A stretch of 64,000 nucleotides of DNA from Alkalibacterium putridalgicola (GCF_900109825.1 NZ_FOBL01000007.1:24152-88151); one strand, 5' to 3'; positions 26,866 through 35,962 are shown, counted from the stretch's first letter. Notes: generated by a model from the letters alone, not told the origin. Numbers and translations: made by a program.

Positions 26866-28454
26866 GGATCTTTGTGTTAGCACCGATACTCATTGGAACG
26901 ATCGCGTATATCATCCGGGACACATGGGCAAAACCCTTGCTGTTCCTTTTTCAGTTCTCCTATGTGGCCTTTGCTTTCAGCCAGTTCCTGTCTGTCAAAG
27001 CCAACGGACCGATCATCTGGAATACCGGGGGATACACGGACGGTCTTGCTTTAAGTTTATTCGCCGATTCTCTTTCGATTTTTATGGTTCTGATGACGTC
27101 GTTCATCTACCTGGCGTTTCTGATTTTTGCCGTCAACGCTGACTACTTTCATTCAAAGTTCTATTTCATGTTCCTGGTCCTGGAAGGTCTGATCATGGGG
27201 CTGTTTCTGTCGAGCGACTTGTTCAACATCTTTGTCTTTTCAGAAGTGTCGACGGTCGTGGTATCGATCCTGATCATGCTCAACAAAGAGAAGCAGGCCA
27301 TTTATGACGGCATGATCTACTTTTTCGTTAACGTCATCGGGTCATCTTTTCTGCTGTTCGGGGCAGGCATGATCTACCGCACATTCGGCCTGCTCGATAT
27401 CCGGGCTGTGAGTGCCGCCATGCCGATGCTTGAAGAGCCCCAAGCCATGATCCTGCCTTATGCGATGATGATCGTCACTGTGTCGAACAAAACAGCCGTC
27501 ATGCCGCTCTTCAGCTGGCTTCCCAAAGCACACGGGACACCGAGTGCACCCCCGGTCATTTCCGCGGTGTTAAGCGGGTTGTATATCAAGAGCGGGGTAT
27601 ACCTGTTTATCCGGTTCAATCAAATGTTCGCACCGGTCATCGATATGCAGTCATTCTTTTTCTGGGTCGGCTTTTTCACGTCGGTTATGGGTGTCATCAT
27701 GGCCTTGGGACAGCGGGATATCAAACTTTTCCTGGCTTATTCCACAGTGTCTCAGGTCGGACTCATCGTGGTCGGATTAAGTATGGGGTCAAATGTGGCA
27801 TATTGGGGGGCGGTCTATCATATCTTCAATCATGCGCTCTTTAAATCCACTCTTTTCCTGACTTCCGGTCTGATCGAAAAAGAGTATAAAACAAGAAATA
27901 TCCATGAGATCAGAGGCCTCTTCAGGCGCATGCCCTGGGTGGGCGCTGCCACTGCTTTTGCTGTACTCGGCATTACCGGCGCTCCTTTTTTCAATGGCAG
28001 TATTTCAAAATACATGATCGCGAACGGGACAAAAGATGCGGGGATCACTCTCTTACTCAACATCATCAATTTAGGAACGATCCTGTCTTACGTCAAGTAT
28101 TCGGCCATGCTGTTTGGAAAAAGCAGGGAAGAGCAGCCGGGCAAACCGGAGCGCATCGCTGCTGCCACTGCTTTCGTATTGGGAGTCATCTCACTGTTTA
28201 CCGGCTTATTCGGCGAATTTTTGACCGAATTCTTCTTCGGCATCGAACTGCAGGTCGATACGGCGGAGTATATCAAGAAAAGCCTAGTCTATGTATTCAT
28301 GCTCGTTGCCGGTGTGGCGTTTTATAAAGGCCTGCTCAAACGGGACCGGATCCTTGAGCGCATCGGGACGACTGAACTGACCTTTAACGGCATCATTACA
28401 GTGATGACTGGCTACTTCATCACTATCCTGGTCTTTTTGTCCAGTGTCCTATAG
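26859..28454 (+). CDS. mrpD: Na+/H+ antiporter subunit D (MrpD/MnhD, NuoN/NuoM-like)
   Basis: The large proton-pumping-type subunit: 531 residues, about 14 helices. SDLFNIFVFSEVSTVVVSILI, KTAVMPLFSWLPKAHGTPSAPPVISAVLSGLYIKSGVYL and AYSTVSQVGLIVVGL are the conserved proton-channel regions, with Glu in FSEVS and Lys in GLYIKSGVY. It starts with GTG 26859. It is the only NuoL/M/N-like large subunit in the operon, because no MrpA N-terminal part is present. A terminator follows at 28471. Confidence 0.93.
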   Translation: MLGIFVLAPILIGTIAYIIRDTWAKPLLFLFQFSYVAFAFSQFLSVKANGPIIWNTGGYTDGLALSLFADSLSIFMVLMTSFIYLAFLIFAVNADYFHSKFYFMFLVLEGLIMGLFLSSDLFNIFVFSEVSTVVVSILIMLNKEKQAIYDGMIYFFVNVIGSSFLLFGAGMIYRTFGLLDIRAVSAAMPMLEEPQAMILPYAMMIVTVSNKTAVMPLFSWLPKAHGTPSAPPVISAVLSGLYIKSGVYLFIRFNQMFAPVIDMQSFFFWVGFFTSVMGVIMALGQRDIKLFLAYSTVSQVGLIVVGLSMGSNVAYWGAVYHIFNHALFKSTLFLTSGLIEKEYKTRNIHEIRGLFRRMPWVGAATAFAVLGITGAPFFNGSISKYMIANGTKDAGITLLLNIINLGTILSYVKYSAMLFGKSREEQPGKPERIAAATAFVLGVISLFTGLFGEFLTEFFFGIELQVDTAEYIKKSLVYVFMLVAGVAFYKGLLKRDRILERIGTTELTFNGIITVMTGYFITILVFLSSVL

Positions 28455-28470
28455 GCACCAAAATGAGGAA

Positions 28471-28497
28471 AGAGAGCGATCGCTCTCTTTTTTTTTT
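28471..28497 (+). terminator. Terminator of the mrp operon
   Basis: AGAGAGC/GCTCTCT stem with a GATC loop followed by a run of ten T. Confidence 0.93.
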
Positions 28498-28600
28498 ACT
28501 AAAGATGAAAAATATAAAGCCTGATCCTTTTATTTTTGCACCAAGTCAAGCTACAATTAACTTATCATCACTTCGAGACAAACTAAGGGGGGAACGGAAC

Positions 28601-29194
28601 ATGACAGAACCTTTCTTGAATAAAGAACTTACTACACTCAATGCACCAAAAAAGATGGAACAGACCGACGAAAGCCTAGTGATCCATACCGAACCGGGGA
28701 CGGATCTCTGGCAGCGGACGTATTACGGCTTTCAGAACGACAATGCGCCGATGGTTCAGACCCAGACAGATGAACCGTCCTTTTCATTCGTCACAAAAGT
28801 CGAGAATGAAAGCAGTCACCGTTTTGACCAGGCAGGGATCGTGGTATATCTGGATTCAGATAACTGGATCAAGGCGTCGTCAGAATACGAGAACGAAGAC
28901 TACCAGCGTCTGGGAAGCGTCGTGACGAACGGCGGATACTCAGACTGGGCCAGTCAGGATATCGACGCGGCGATCACGACTGTCTGGTATCGGCTCAGCC
29001 GCAGAGGACCGGACTTCCGTGTGGAGTATAGCCTGGACGGCACAAATTTCAAGCAGATCCGTATCTGCCATATGGATAAAGGCGACGCACCAGTTTCCTT
29101 TGGTGTGTATGCCTGCAGTCCAGAAAATGGCTCCTTTAAAGCGACCTTCAGCGAGATGACGATCGGACCCGGCGTATGGGAAGCGCATGAATAG
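28601..29194 (+). CDS. DUF1349 protein (concanavalin A-like fold)
   Basis: The 197-residue soluble protein matches the DUF1349 family (beta-sandwich, YeaE/Regulation-of-enolase-1-like). Key stretches are EPGTDLWQRTYYGFQNDNAP, SHRFDQAGIVVYLDSDNWIK, VVTNGGYSDWASQDI, VWYRLSRRGPDFRVEYSLDG and APVSFGVYACSPENGSF. It has no signal peptide, so it is cytosolic, and its ligand is unknown. ATG 28601 is chosen for the GGGGGG/AAGGGGGG site upstream; the longer frame reads back into the mrp terminator. Confidence 0.85.
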   Translation: MTEPFLNKELTTLNAPKKMEQTDESLVIHTEPGTDLWQRTYYGFQNDNAPMVQTQTDEPSFSFVTKVENESSHRFDQAGIVVYLDSDNWIKASSEYENEDYQRLGSVVTNGGYSDWASQDIDAAITTVWYRLSRRGPDFRVEYSLDGTNFKQIRICHMDKGDAPVSFGVYACSPENGSFKATFSEMTIGPGVWEAHE

Positions 29195-29311
29195 GAGAGA
29201 GTCTATACAAAAGCTGCAGAGGTTAGTGTAGACCAGCAAAAGGGATAATTTATTTTAAGCTTTTACAGTTTTTTGACTGGGTTCAGTAAGTACGATCAGT
29301 CTTTTGTAACG

Positions 29312-29615
29312 TAACTGTCGAAGTCGGTCAAGTTCGGTAACTAGCCGGCGTAATCCTTGATCTACTTACCGAAGTAAGCGCCGGTTCGACACTTTGAAAA
29401 GTAATCGGTCGTTCTACTTGCCGAAGAAGGCTCCATTCGGTAAGTAGGATGATTTGATGCATAGCTATCGACCGAATAGGCCGTACTTTCGACACTTACA
29501 GCTAAGCCTAGCTAACCTACTTGTCGAAGTTCACCCGGTTCGGCATTTAGCCGAGAGTCTCCTTTAGCTAACTGTCGAACCAGGGAGTATTAAGACCCGC
29601 CGGACTGAATAACCT
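29312..29615. repeat. 52-bp tandem hairpin array 4
   Basis: Six units lie at 29312, 29363, 29415, 29466, 29518 and 29569 (period 51 or 52). The unit family is that of array 3, partly in the opposite orientation: TACTTRCCGAAG at one end and TTCGACACTT or TTCGGTAAGTA at the other. The unit at 29415-29446 folds as TACTTGCCGAA/TTCGGTAAGTA, all 11 positions paired (one G-T) with a 10-base loop. It fills the gap between the converging DUF1349 and ndk genes. About 100 bases on either side carry nothing that I can name. Confidence 0.83.
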
Positions 29616-29731
29616 CTAACTCTTGCAGCTCGCTTGCCTTGAAAGTGAATCAGATCGGTAAACGATTTATATTTCTGCAATTTAAACAAAGCAGACAACG
29701 GGGCTTATATTTATCGCAGAAATTATTTGAT

Positions 29732-29759
29732 AAAAAAAAGAGCTGGAAGCTTCCAGCTC
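29732..29759 (-). terminator. Terminator of ndk
   Basis: GAGCTGGA/TCCAGCTC with an AGCT loop (29740-29759). The A run at 29732-29739 is the T tail on the minus strand. Confidence 0.9.
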
Positions 29760-29776
29760 GACCTTATTTCACTTCA

Positions 29777-30193
29777 TTACTTCTCGTACAGTTCACCAAA
29801 CCACAGCATCATTTCCCGCTCGGCACTTTCGACTGAATCCGACGCATGAATCGTGTTTTCCGTCTTGTCTTTTCCGTAAAGGGTACGGATGGTATTGGGG
29901 CGGGCGACCTTCGGATCGGTGTCACCGACCAGCTCACGTACGCGGTGGACCGCTTCTTCACCATCGATCACACAGACGACCAGGGGGCCACGTGTGATAT
30001 AGTCCAGCAGTTTATTGAAAAATGGCTTATCAGCCAGTTCAGCATAGTGCTTGCGTGCCAGTTCCATATCGGCCTGCATCATCTTAAGGCGGCTGATGCG
30101 TAGATCATTACGTTCAAATTCTTTCAACAGATGGCCCGTCAGATTTCGTTCGACCCCATCCGGTTTGATAATGACCAGTGTGCGTTCTTCCAT
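29777..30193 (-). CDS. ndk: Nucleoside diphosphate kinase
   Basis: The 138-residue enzyme transfers the gamma phosphate between NTPs and NDPs through a phosphohistidine. EERTLVIIKPDGVERN, YITRGPLVVCVIDG, RPNTIRTLYGK and NTIHASDSVESAEREM (catalytic His116) are all present and the length is standard. AGGAGGATG stands just upstream of the start. It is a single gene with its own terminator. Confidence 0.96.
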   Translation of the reverse strand: MEERTLVIIKPDGVERNLTGHLLKEFERNDLRISRLKMMQADMELARKHYAELADKPFFNKLLDYITRGPLVVCVIDGEEAVHRVRELVGDTDPKVARPNTIRTLYGKDKTENTIHASDSVESAEREMMLWFGELYEK

Positions 30194-30343
30194 TCAAACA
30201 TCCTCCTCTAAATTATTTCTAATTTCAGCTTATCACATTAATACGAAACTTTGAAAAAAAGACTCTCGAAACTGTAAGCCATTTCAAGTAGAATAAATAT
30301 AGATAAGTGTTACATAAAATATTTTTATAGAAAGGATGACAAG

Positions 30344-30766
30344 ATGACACACCATCTAAGATACTTAGCGCTAACTGGAGCACTACTCACTTTAGCGGGA
30401 TGCGGCACGGATGAAGACGTTTCAAAAATCCAGACCGAGCCTATCTCACTGCTGCGTATAAAAGACGGAAGCGACGAGACCGAAGCACCACGACATATCC
30501 AGATCAGACCTGAACAGAAGGAGGTCAGTATCTTCGACGGCTTTGATGACACTGATGAGGACGTTGATGGTTTTGAAGACTTTGAGAATGATGAAGGGTA
30601 TGAGAACCATGAGCTTGTCACCTATGACGTCTCAGACAAAACGATCGACATCAGTTATGACGACAGAAGTATTTCTTTGACTGACATCGACAACCGTCAG
30701 TATGAAGACGAAGAAGGCAATATCTATCAGATGGAGTTTTACACCGAAAATTACGAAGACGACTAA
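30344..30766 (+). CDS. Acidic hypothetical lipoprotein
   Basis: The 140-residue protein has a short signal peptide with lipobox TLAGC (Cys20). The mature part is very acidic (DGFDDTDEDVDGFEDFENDE), followed by a short region rich in Asp, Ser and Tyr (DISYDDRSISLTDIDNRQYE) that may be a small beta fold. I do not recognise a family. GAAAGGATG stands before the start. It has no clear operon partner; the SDR gene follows after 88 bases. Confidence 0.75.
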   Translation: MTHHLRYLALTGALLTLAGCGTDEDVSKIQTEPISLLRIKDGSDETEAPRHIQIRPEQKEVSIFDGFDDTDEDVDGFEDFENDEGYENHELVTYDVSDKTIDISYDDRSISLTDIDNRQYEDEEGNIYQMEFYTENYEDD

Positions 30767-30854
30767 CATTTCAATTTTATTCAAAGTAATTTATGCATGA
30801 AGAAAATAGGCCTAACTTTCAGATCAACTAAACTTAATAAGGGAGGAAATATTA

Positions 30855-31565
30855 ATGATAGACATCAAAAACAAATGGACACTTGTAACGGGAGCGAGTC
30901 GGGGGATCGGACGGGAGATCGCTTTAGCCATGGCAAAAAGGGGCGCCAACGTCATCGTCCACAGCCGCGAACTCGCACACACGGAATCGCTCGTGGAAGA
31001 GATCAGACAGCTTGGCGTGAATGTCTTTCCTGTAGCAGCGGAACTGTCGAATGAAGAAGCGGCCAGAGACATGGCCGACACGGTTTTAGAAAAAGCACCG
31101 GTTTCTATCCTCTTCAATAATGCGGGCGTCCAGCCAATGAGTCAGGACCCGTACTGGAAAGTGGACGCGAATGACTACTTATGGACCTATAAAATAAACG
31201 TGATCGCTCCGATGCTACTCATTGAAAAATTCCTTCCGGGCATGGTGGAACAGAACTTCGGACGGATCATCAACACCACTAGCGGCATCAAGAATCAGCC
31301 CGCTCAAGGCGCTTATGCAGCGTCAAAAGGGGCGCTGGACAAGCTGACCAGAGACTACGCCGGCGAACTGAAAGGCAAAAACGTGACGATCAATGCCGTC
31401 GACCCCGGCTGGATCAAAACAGATATGGGCGGATCACAGGCATCTCACTCGGTGGAAACCGTCATCCCTGGCATGATCCTTGGCGCCTTTGTTAAAGAAG
31501 ACGTCAGCTGCCAGTGGCTTCAGGCCCAGGGCTTTAGAGGACAAAGCCTGGAAGAAGCCTTATAA
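30855..31565 (+). CDS. Short-chain dehydrogenase/reductase
   Basis: A 236-residue classical SDR: TGASRGIG (cofactor loop, 12-19), NNAGVQP, an active-site Ser in NTTSGIKNQ and YAASKGALDKLTR with catalytic Tyr and Lys, then NAVDPGWIKTDMGG. The family includes 3-oxoacyl-ACP reductase-like proteins, but the substrate is unknown. The C-terminus (KEDVSCQWLQAQGFRGQSLEEAL) is less typical, and the usual end after the PGW loop is short. GGGAGGAAAT precedes the start. Confidence 0.88.
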   Translation: MIDIKNKWTLVTGASRGIGREIALAMAKRGANVIVHSRELAHTESLVEEIRQLGVNVFPVAAELSNEEAARDMADTVLEKAPVSILFNNAGVQPMSQDPYWKVDANDYLWTYKINVIAPMLLIEKFLPGMVEQNFGRIINTTSGIKNQPAQGAYAASKGALDKLTRDYAGELKGKNVTINAVDPGWIKTDMGGSQASHSVETVIPGMILGAFVKEDVSCQWLQAQGFRGQSLEEAL

Positions 31566-31690
31566 AAAGCTTGAAAAAGACCTGAACTAAAAAGGAGACC
31601 AGTCGTGTGGTCCCGAAACATCCGGTTATTAGGGGCCGCAGACTACTTATTAATGACTGAATCATATTATCCAGAAAAGAGGTGAGCGAG

Positions 31691-32665
31691 ATGAAACTGA
31701 CTGCATTCGAAACCGAGATCGATTCAAAAATCCTTGACCGCGGGCTGGACTACTTCAAGCGGGACAAAATACTGGACGTCAAAAAAAACGACGACCGGCA
31801 CTATACTTTTACTGTCGAAGGGACGAAACCGTACACGGTCACCGTGACGTTCGCCGAGGACCTGAACACCATCACGCATGCGTTATGTGACTGTCCTTAT
31901 GACAAGGGACCCTTCTGCAAGCACCAGGCGGCGGCCTTTTACCATTTATCTGTGAGCCTGGGTCTGAAAGGGATGGGAATCAACGACACAAACCTGCGCC
32001 TCAGTCTCTCACGGCTCTATAAAAACGAACTGATCGAGCTGCTCGTTGAGATGGCTATGAAATACCCGTCCGAACAGGAATACTTTTTGATGAAACACGC
32101 CAAGTACCGGCTGTACCCGGATCTGCGCTACCTGAAAATGACCTTTGTCAAAAAAATCGAATTCTACCTCAACGGCAGAGATGATCTGACTTCTTATACC
32201 TTGATGGACGTCACCGATGACCTGGCTCAAGTGGTCGACATCGCCCGAGAGATCGACGAACTCGTCCTCTTCTTCAACACACAGCTTTTCTTCTATACCG
32301 AAGTCCTGATGATCAAAGAATACACGCAGGACCAGTTCGGCAGCATCGATGCCTTACTTACATACATCCTATTTGAGATGCAACAGCGGCTGGATCAGCA
32401 TTCATTCATCACATCAGCTAAAAAATCCAATATCGTCGTCACTCTGGAAATGACCCTGGACCACAAACTCTACGACACGCACATGCAAAAATCCGTCCAG
32501 CTCATCGATGCCTTCAAAGACTACCTGGAAGAAGACCTCCCCAGAAAAAAATACATCGCACTCATAAACAAGAAGATAGACATCTGTAATCAGATGGGGG
32601 ACGGAACGAACTATAAAGAGCTCGAACAGTTGAAACAGTATGTCGAACAGTGGTATGGGGGATAA
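31691..32665 (+). CDS. SWIM zinc-finger protein
   Basis: The 324-residue protein has a SWIM zinc site CDCPYDKGPFCKH at 66-78 (CxCx7CxH) after a small beta domain (YTFTVEGTKPYTVTVTF). The remaining 240 residues are helical and carry no motif that I know. SWIM domains bind DNA or proteins. ATG 31691 is preferred over GTG 31682 because AAGAGG sits at the right spacing. The truncated DUF6508-like gene follows after 16 bases with its own AAAGGAG, so the two form one unit. Confidence 0.85.
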   Translation: MKLTAFETEIDSKILDRGLDYFKRDKILDVKKNDDRHYTFTVEGTKPYTVTVTFAEDLNTITHALCDCPYDKGPFCKHQAAAFYHLSVSLGLKGMGINDTNLRLSLSRLYKNELIELLVEMAMKYPSEQEYFLMKHAKYRLYPDLRYLKMTFVKKIEFYLNGRDDLTSYTLMDVTDDLAQVVDIAREIDELVLFFNTQLFFYTEVLMIKEYTQDQFGSIDALLTYILFEMQQRLDQHSFITSAKKSNIVVTLEMTLDHKLYDTHMQKSVQLIDAFKDYLEEDLPRKKYIALINKKIDICNQMGDGTNYKELEQLKQYVEQWYGG

Positions 32666-32681
32666 AAGGAGACGGTCGATA

Positions 32682-32846
32682 ATGGGAAGATTTGACAGCT
32701 TGACACAGTACCTGCCGATGATCGCGTCAGACAGCATCGGTAAGTGGGTCATTGATGAAGAGAATGACGGAACACCGGCGCATCCGATCCAGATGCCCTA
32801 TGTTGAGCACTTATTTCGGACATCTTTTTTCTTTTTCTTCACCTAG
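32682..32846 (+). pseudogene. Truncated DUF6508-like gene
   Basis: AAAGGAG lies before ATG 32682. The first 42 codons look real: LPMIASDSIGKWVIDEENDG and TPAHPIQMPYVEH match the N-terminus of small DUF6508 proteins as I remember them. Homology then stops at PYVEH and the frame ends in LFRTSFFFFFT. The point of breakage is about 45-80 bases before the first clear unit of repeat array 5, so the missing 3' part seems to have been deleted or replaced when the array arose. The family name is from memory and should be treated as tentative. Confidence 0.55.
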
Positions 32847-32892
32847 ACACATTCAGAAGCCATTCACACGAAAAAGGTCAGGCGCTGTAATA

Positions 32893-33445
32893 AGTTCACG
32901 TTTATTGAAGGCTATTTCGGGAGCTCATCCTTTTTCCGGCACCCACTTACTGGAATAGTTGCTTATTTCAGGTACTCGACCTCATGGCAAGCGCTCAGTT
33001 CCTGGAATACATACTTATTGCAGGCACTCGACCTCATGGCTAGTCTTCAGTCCCGGGAATAGTCGCTTATTTCATGAACTCGACCTTATGGCGAGCGCTC
33101 AGTTCCTTGAATACATACTTATTGCAGGAACTCGCACGTGTTAAAGTCTTCGAGTTACGGCTATTGCCGCTTATATCGGTAACCCAAGTCGTACATAGAT
33201 GTCGAGTTCCCACTATAGCGGATATTAGCAGTATCTCAAGCTACTTTTAGTCTTTCAGTTCCTATTATAGGCACCAATAATAGGAACTCATCCGCATTTT
33301 TCTGCCACAGTTATGCTTATACGTCCTTATAACAGCAACTCACTCTCGTTCCTTCCAATCAGTTACAGCTATAAGTGCTCATAACAGGAACTCAATTAAT
33401 CTTTCTCATTTCAGTTCCGGTTATCACCTAGGAAGGCTTCTGATC
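32893..33445. repeat. 52-bp tandem hairpin array 5
   Basis: The longest and most regular array. AGTT (or ACTT) marks stand at 32893, 32945, 32997, 33049, 33101, 33153, 33205, 33257, 33309, 33361 and 33413: eleven units, all exactly 52 bases apart. Each has a hairpin of about 33 bases and a linker of about 19. The unit at 33257 contains GTTCCTATTAT pairing perfectly with ATAATAGGAAC; the unit at 33049 has ACCTCATGGCTAGTCTTC as linker, shared with its neighbours. Neighbouring units are more alike than distant ones. The array lies between converging genes and borders the broken DUF6508-like gene. Confidence 0.9.
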
Positions 33446-33448
33446 AAT

Positions 33449-33501
33449 AAAAAAGCACAAGCTTCTCTGTTAGTATCAACTTTCAGAGAAGGCTGTGCTT
33501 T
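33449..33501 (-). terminator. Terminator of the membrane-protein gene at 33514
   Basis: AAAGCACAAGCTTCTCTG pairs with CAGAGAAGGCTGTGCTTT across about 14 bases. The A run on the left is the minus-strand T tail. Confidence 0.88.
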
Positions 33502-33513
33502 CATATGGAGGAG

Positions 33514-34077
33514 CTAGTGGTATCTGAATTCGATCGGTGCGGTGACGATCCGTTTATAATGCTTCCGTCTTTGTGTCAGATCACTACTTTGCATGAAGAG
33601 AATGGAGAAGGCTTCCCACAGAAACACCCAGCTGCCGACCGTTAAGTTTAAAAGCAAGAGTTCCTGAAGCAGACGGCTTTCTTCGCTGATCTGCAGATAG
33701 GTCGTCAAGATCGTGAACAGAACGGAGACTGCGATATACACAAAGGATTTATTTCTCTTCCGGTTCGTGTGTTTCGTCGTCAAAAAATAGCGATAGTTAA
33801 AATGGTTGCGGACGCCGTTGATGATAGTCTTTTCCATTTCCTTGTCTTTCTTTTCATCTTGCATGTTAAAGACAAGCTTAATTTTATTTTTTGAGTCGAT
33901 CTCATATGAAAATTCATCTAAAAAAGATTTCAGGCTGGAATCCAGATCCCTTATATTGTAGACAGACGAATCCCACGTATTGAATACCTCGTCATAATCC
34001 TTTAAAGCAATGTCAATGATATAATTGCCTGTATCCGGGTCGATCGTGTAAAACTGATCTAAAAAATTGGTCTTCAT
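33514..34077 (-). CDS. Hypothetical membrane protein with two helices
   Basis: A 187-residue protein of unknown family. Residues 1-105 are soluble and charged (DPDTGNYIIDIALKDYDEVF, KLVFNMQDEKKDKEMEKTI). Two hydrophobic helices follow at about 112-127 (FVYIAVSVLFTILTTYL) and 137-160 (LLLLNLTVGSWVFLWEAFSILF), then a basic tail (QRRKHYKRIV). The layout suggests a cytosolic domain held at the membrane. AAAGGGAAAT precedes the ATG on the minus strand. It stands alone with its own terminator. Confidence 0.75.
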   Translation of the reverse strand: MKTNFLDQFYTIDPDTGNYIIDIALKDYDEVFNTWDSSVYNIRDLDSSLKSFLDEFSYEIDSKNKIKLVFNMQDEKKDKEMEKTIINGVRNHFNYRYFLTTKHTNRKRNKSFVYIAVSVLFTILTTYLQISEESRLLQELLLLNLTVGSWVFLWEAFSILFMQSSDLTQRRKHYKRIVTAPIEFRYH

Positions 34078-34628
34078 TTTATTTCCCTTTCTTTACATAA
34101 AAATCAAGCGTATTTCTCGTATGAAACGCAGCGGACTCGCCAGCTTCAGTTGCTTCGGTCCGTTTTCACGTTGTTTCATCATACCAAAAACAGGGCAGAG
34201 ATTTCAAAGTGAACGGAATCATGGATGCTGTTTCATTAGAAAATTCATATGAAGGTACGAAAAAAGAGGGAAGAGCCAGTGCTGATCTTCACTAGTATGA
34301 TAAGGTAGAGTAAACTGATGTTGTGTTTATTCAAATAAGAAATGACATAAAAAAATGTGAGGAGAAATAGAGGCACACACAGCCAGATCATATTGTCCTG
34401 ATGAGTTATTATAAGGATTTTATTGTAACTATTGACGTCAAAGAGAAGAGTGTGTCATTATATAATCACTGCCGCGATCACGTACGTGACGATTGAGATA
34501 TGAAAGAAATCACTCGTTGTTTATACAATAACTGCAGTGATTCTCCGTCGCGAGCAGGTAATGATATTTCACTTGTAACAGTGTTAACTATTATTTATGG
34601 ACGAACCAGTAAAAGGAGAACTTTATCA
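34078..34628. other. Intergenic region before the SEC-C gene
   Basis: 551 bases with no supportable gene. It holds TATAAT at 34461 and, 12 bases later, a perfect 12-bp palindrome TCACGTACGTGA (34478-34489) that could be an operator for the SEC-C gene. A TTGACG at 34432 is too far from TATAAT (23 bases) to be its usual -35 partner. An in-frame upstream ATG at 34500 exists, but without a ribosome binding site. Confidence 0.5.
34478..34489. promoter_or_regulatory. 12-bp perfect palindrome, possible operator
   Basis: TCACGTACGTGA, directly downstream of a TATAAT box at 34461-34466, close to where transcription would start. A bound repressor is possible; no regulator gene is next to it. Confidence 0.35.
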
Positions 34629-35936
34629 ATGAATGACTTTAAATACAATGATTTGATTGAACAATACACAGACGATTTCACTTCACAGCTCGTCGAGGAA
34701 TCAGTAGATGAAACCCTAAGTACTCTTTCTCTCCAGCGTGTGCCCAAATCGAACAAGTTATCGGATTGCCTTGATGCTTATACCAAAGATAGTTTATGTA
34801 CACTTGCAGAGATCAATGGCATCCCGGTAAAAAAAAGCTGGAATAAAGCTAAAATGGTCGAGACACTTTCCCAGAAAATAAGTGGCACCTATAACGAACG
34901 CGTCTGTTTTTTTAACGATCTGCAGATAGAATTGTTACAGCTGTTTGTCGATGGTAAATTTTCAAATACTGACTTATCTAGGCGTGAGACGATGTTTTTC
35001 CTTGCTGTTTATCCCGCTGCAGTGAAGTTAGGGTTGCTTTTTTCTAAGGATTCTTCAGATCAATTGATCAGCGTTCATTCAACCGAGCTGGCAGATGCAC
35101 TGAGACAACTCAAATCCATCCGTAAAAGCGAACGTGTTCAGCGCTTTGTCCATATTCAACGTCTCCTTGAATTAGCTATTGATCTGTATGGCATCGTCAG
35201 TAAAGACTTTCTACTCACGTTATATCGTAAGGCTTATCCTGAGGAACCGTTTGGACTAAACGATTACCAGACTTTTTTCATCCTTGTGAATATTCTAATG
35301 GTAGAAGATACTTACTATAGTTTAGAGGATGACTATATCGCTAGTAAGGCGTTCAATACCATAGAAGACGCAGAAGCGTTTAGACTTGGGTCGGAGAGTT
35401 ATTTTAAAAAAGAGTATTATATCCCCTCGAGAGAAATCCTTTTATCTTGGATAGGAACTGATTTTAGAGCTCAAGAAAAGTCTTACAAACAGTTAGAAAA
35501 GTTTGTGCGTGACGTGTCGAAAGACCACGGTAATGCCATGGAGATATTGACTTTCCATTTGAAGATCGGAAGTGGATTCAAATCAGTTGTAGAAGAACTA
35601 GATGATTTCAGCGTCCTTTTTTTCCAAAATCCAAAACAAGCTGACCGTTTTGTTGAGCTATATGCCGATGCCGCAAATCATAGTCGGGAATGGCAGCTCC
35701 ATGGTTATACGCGTATAGAAATGCGTGATCGCTTTGAAGGAGTAATGTATGATCCAGATAAAATGGATGCATCCTTACTCATTAGAAATAAAGCGGCTAG
35801 TCATTTTTCATCTGATAACTTCCTGGAAACGACTCCAGTTCAAAAACCTGTTACAAATCCGTACAAAAACGTGTCACGCAATGATCCTTGTCCTTGTGGC
35901 AGTGGCAAGAAGTTCAAAAAATGCTGCGGTAGATAA
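34629..35936 (+). CDS. SEC-C motif protein (long form)
   Basis: The 435-residue protein ends in a SEC-C zinc motif, NDPCPCGSGKKFKKCC, like that of SecA and many lone proteins. The rest is helical without a known domain; LLELAIDLYGIVSKDFLLTLYRK resembles [20 protein letters not shown] of the second SEC-C protein at 62577, so the two are distant paralogues. SEC-C motifs bind zinc and often mediate contact with ribosome or protein partners. ATG 34629 is chosen for AAAGGAG upstream. Base composition is AT-richer than the flanking core genes, which hints at transfer. Confidence 0.82.
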   Translation: MNDFKYNDLIEQYTDDFTSQLVEESVDETLSTLSLQRVPKSNKLSDCLDAYTKDSLCTLAEINGIPVKKSWNKAKMVETLSQKISGTYNERVCFFNDLQIELLQLFVDGKFSNTDLSRRETMFFLAVYPAAVKLGLLFSKDSSDQLISVHSTELADALRQLKSIRKSERVQRFVHIQRLLELAIDLYGIVSKDFLLTLYRKAYPEEPFGLNDYQTFFILVNILMVEDTYYSLEDDYIASKAFNTIEDAEAFRLGSESYFKKEYYIPSREILLSWIGTDFRAQEKSYKQLEKFVRDVSKDHGNAMEILTFHLKIGSGFKSVVEELDDFSVLFFQNPKQADRFVELYADAANHSREWQLHGYTRIEMRDRFEGVMYDPDKMDASLLIRNKAASHFSSDNFLETTPVQKPVTNPYKNVSRNDPCPCGSGKKFKKCCGR

Positions 35937-35962
35937 TTCATCGCCTATTCTTTTAAAGTAGA

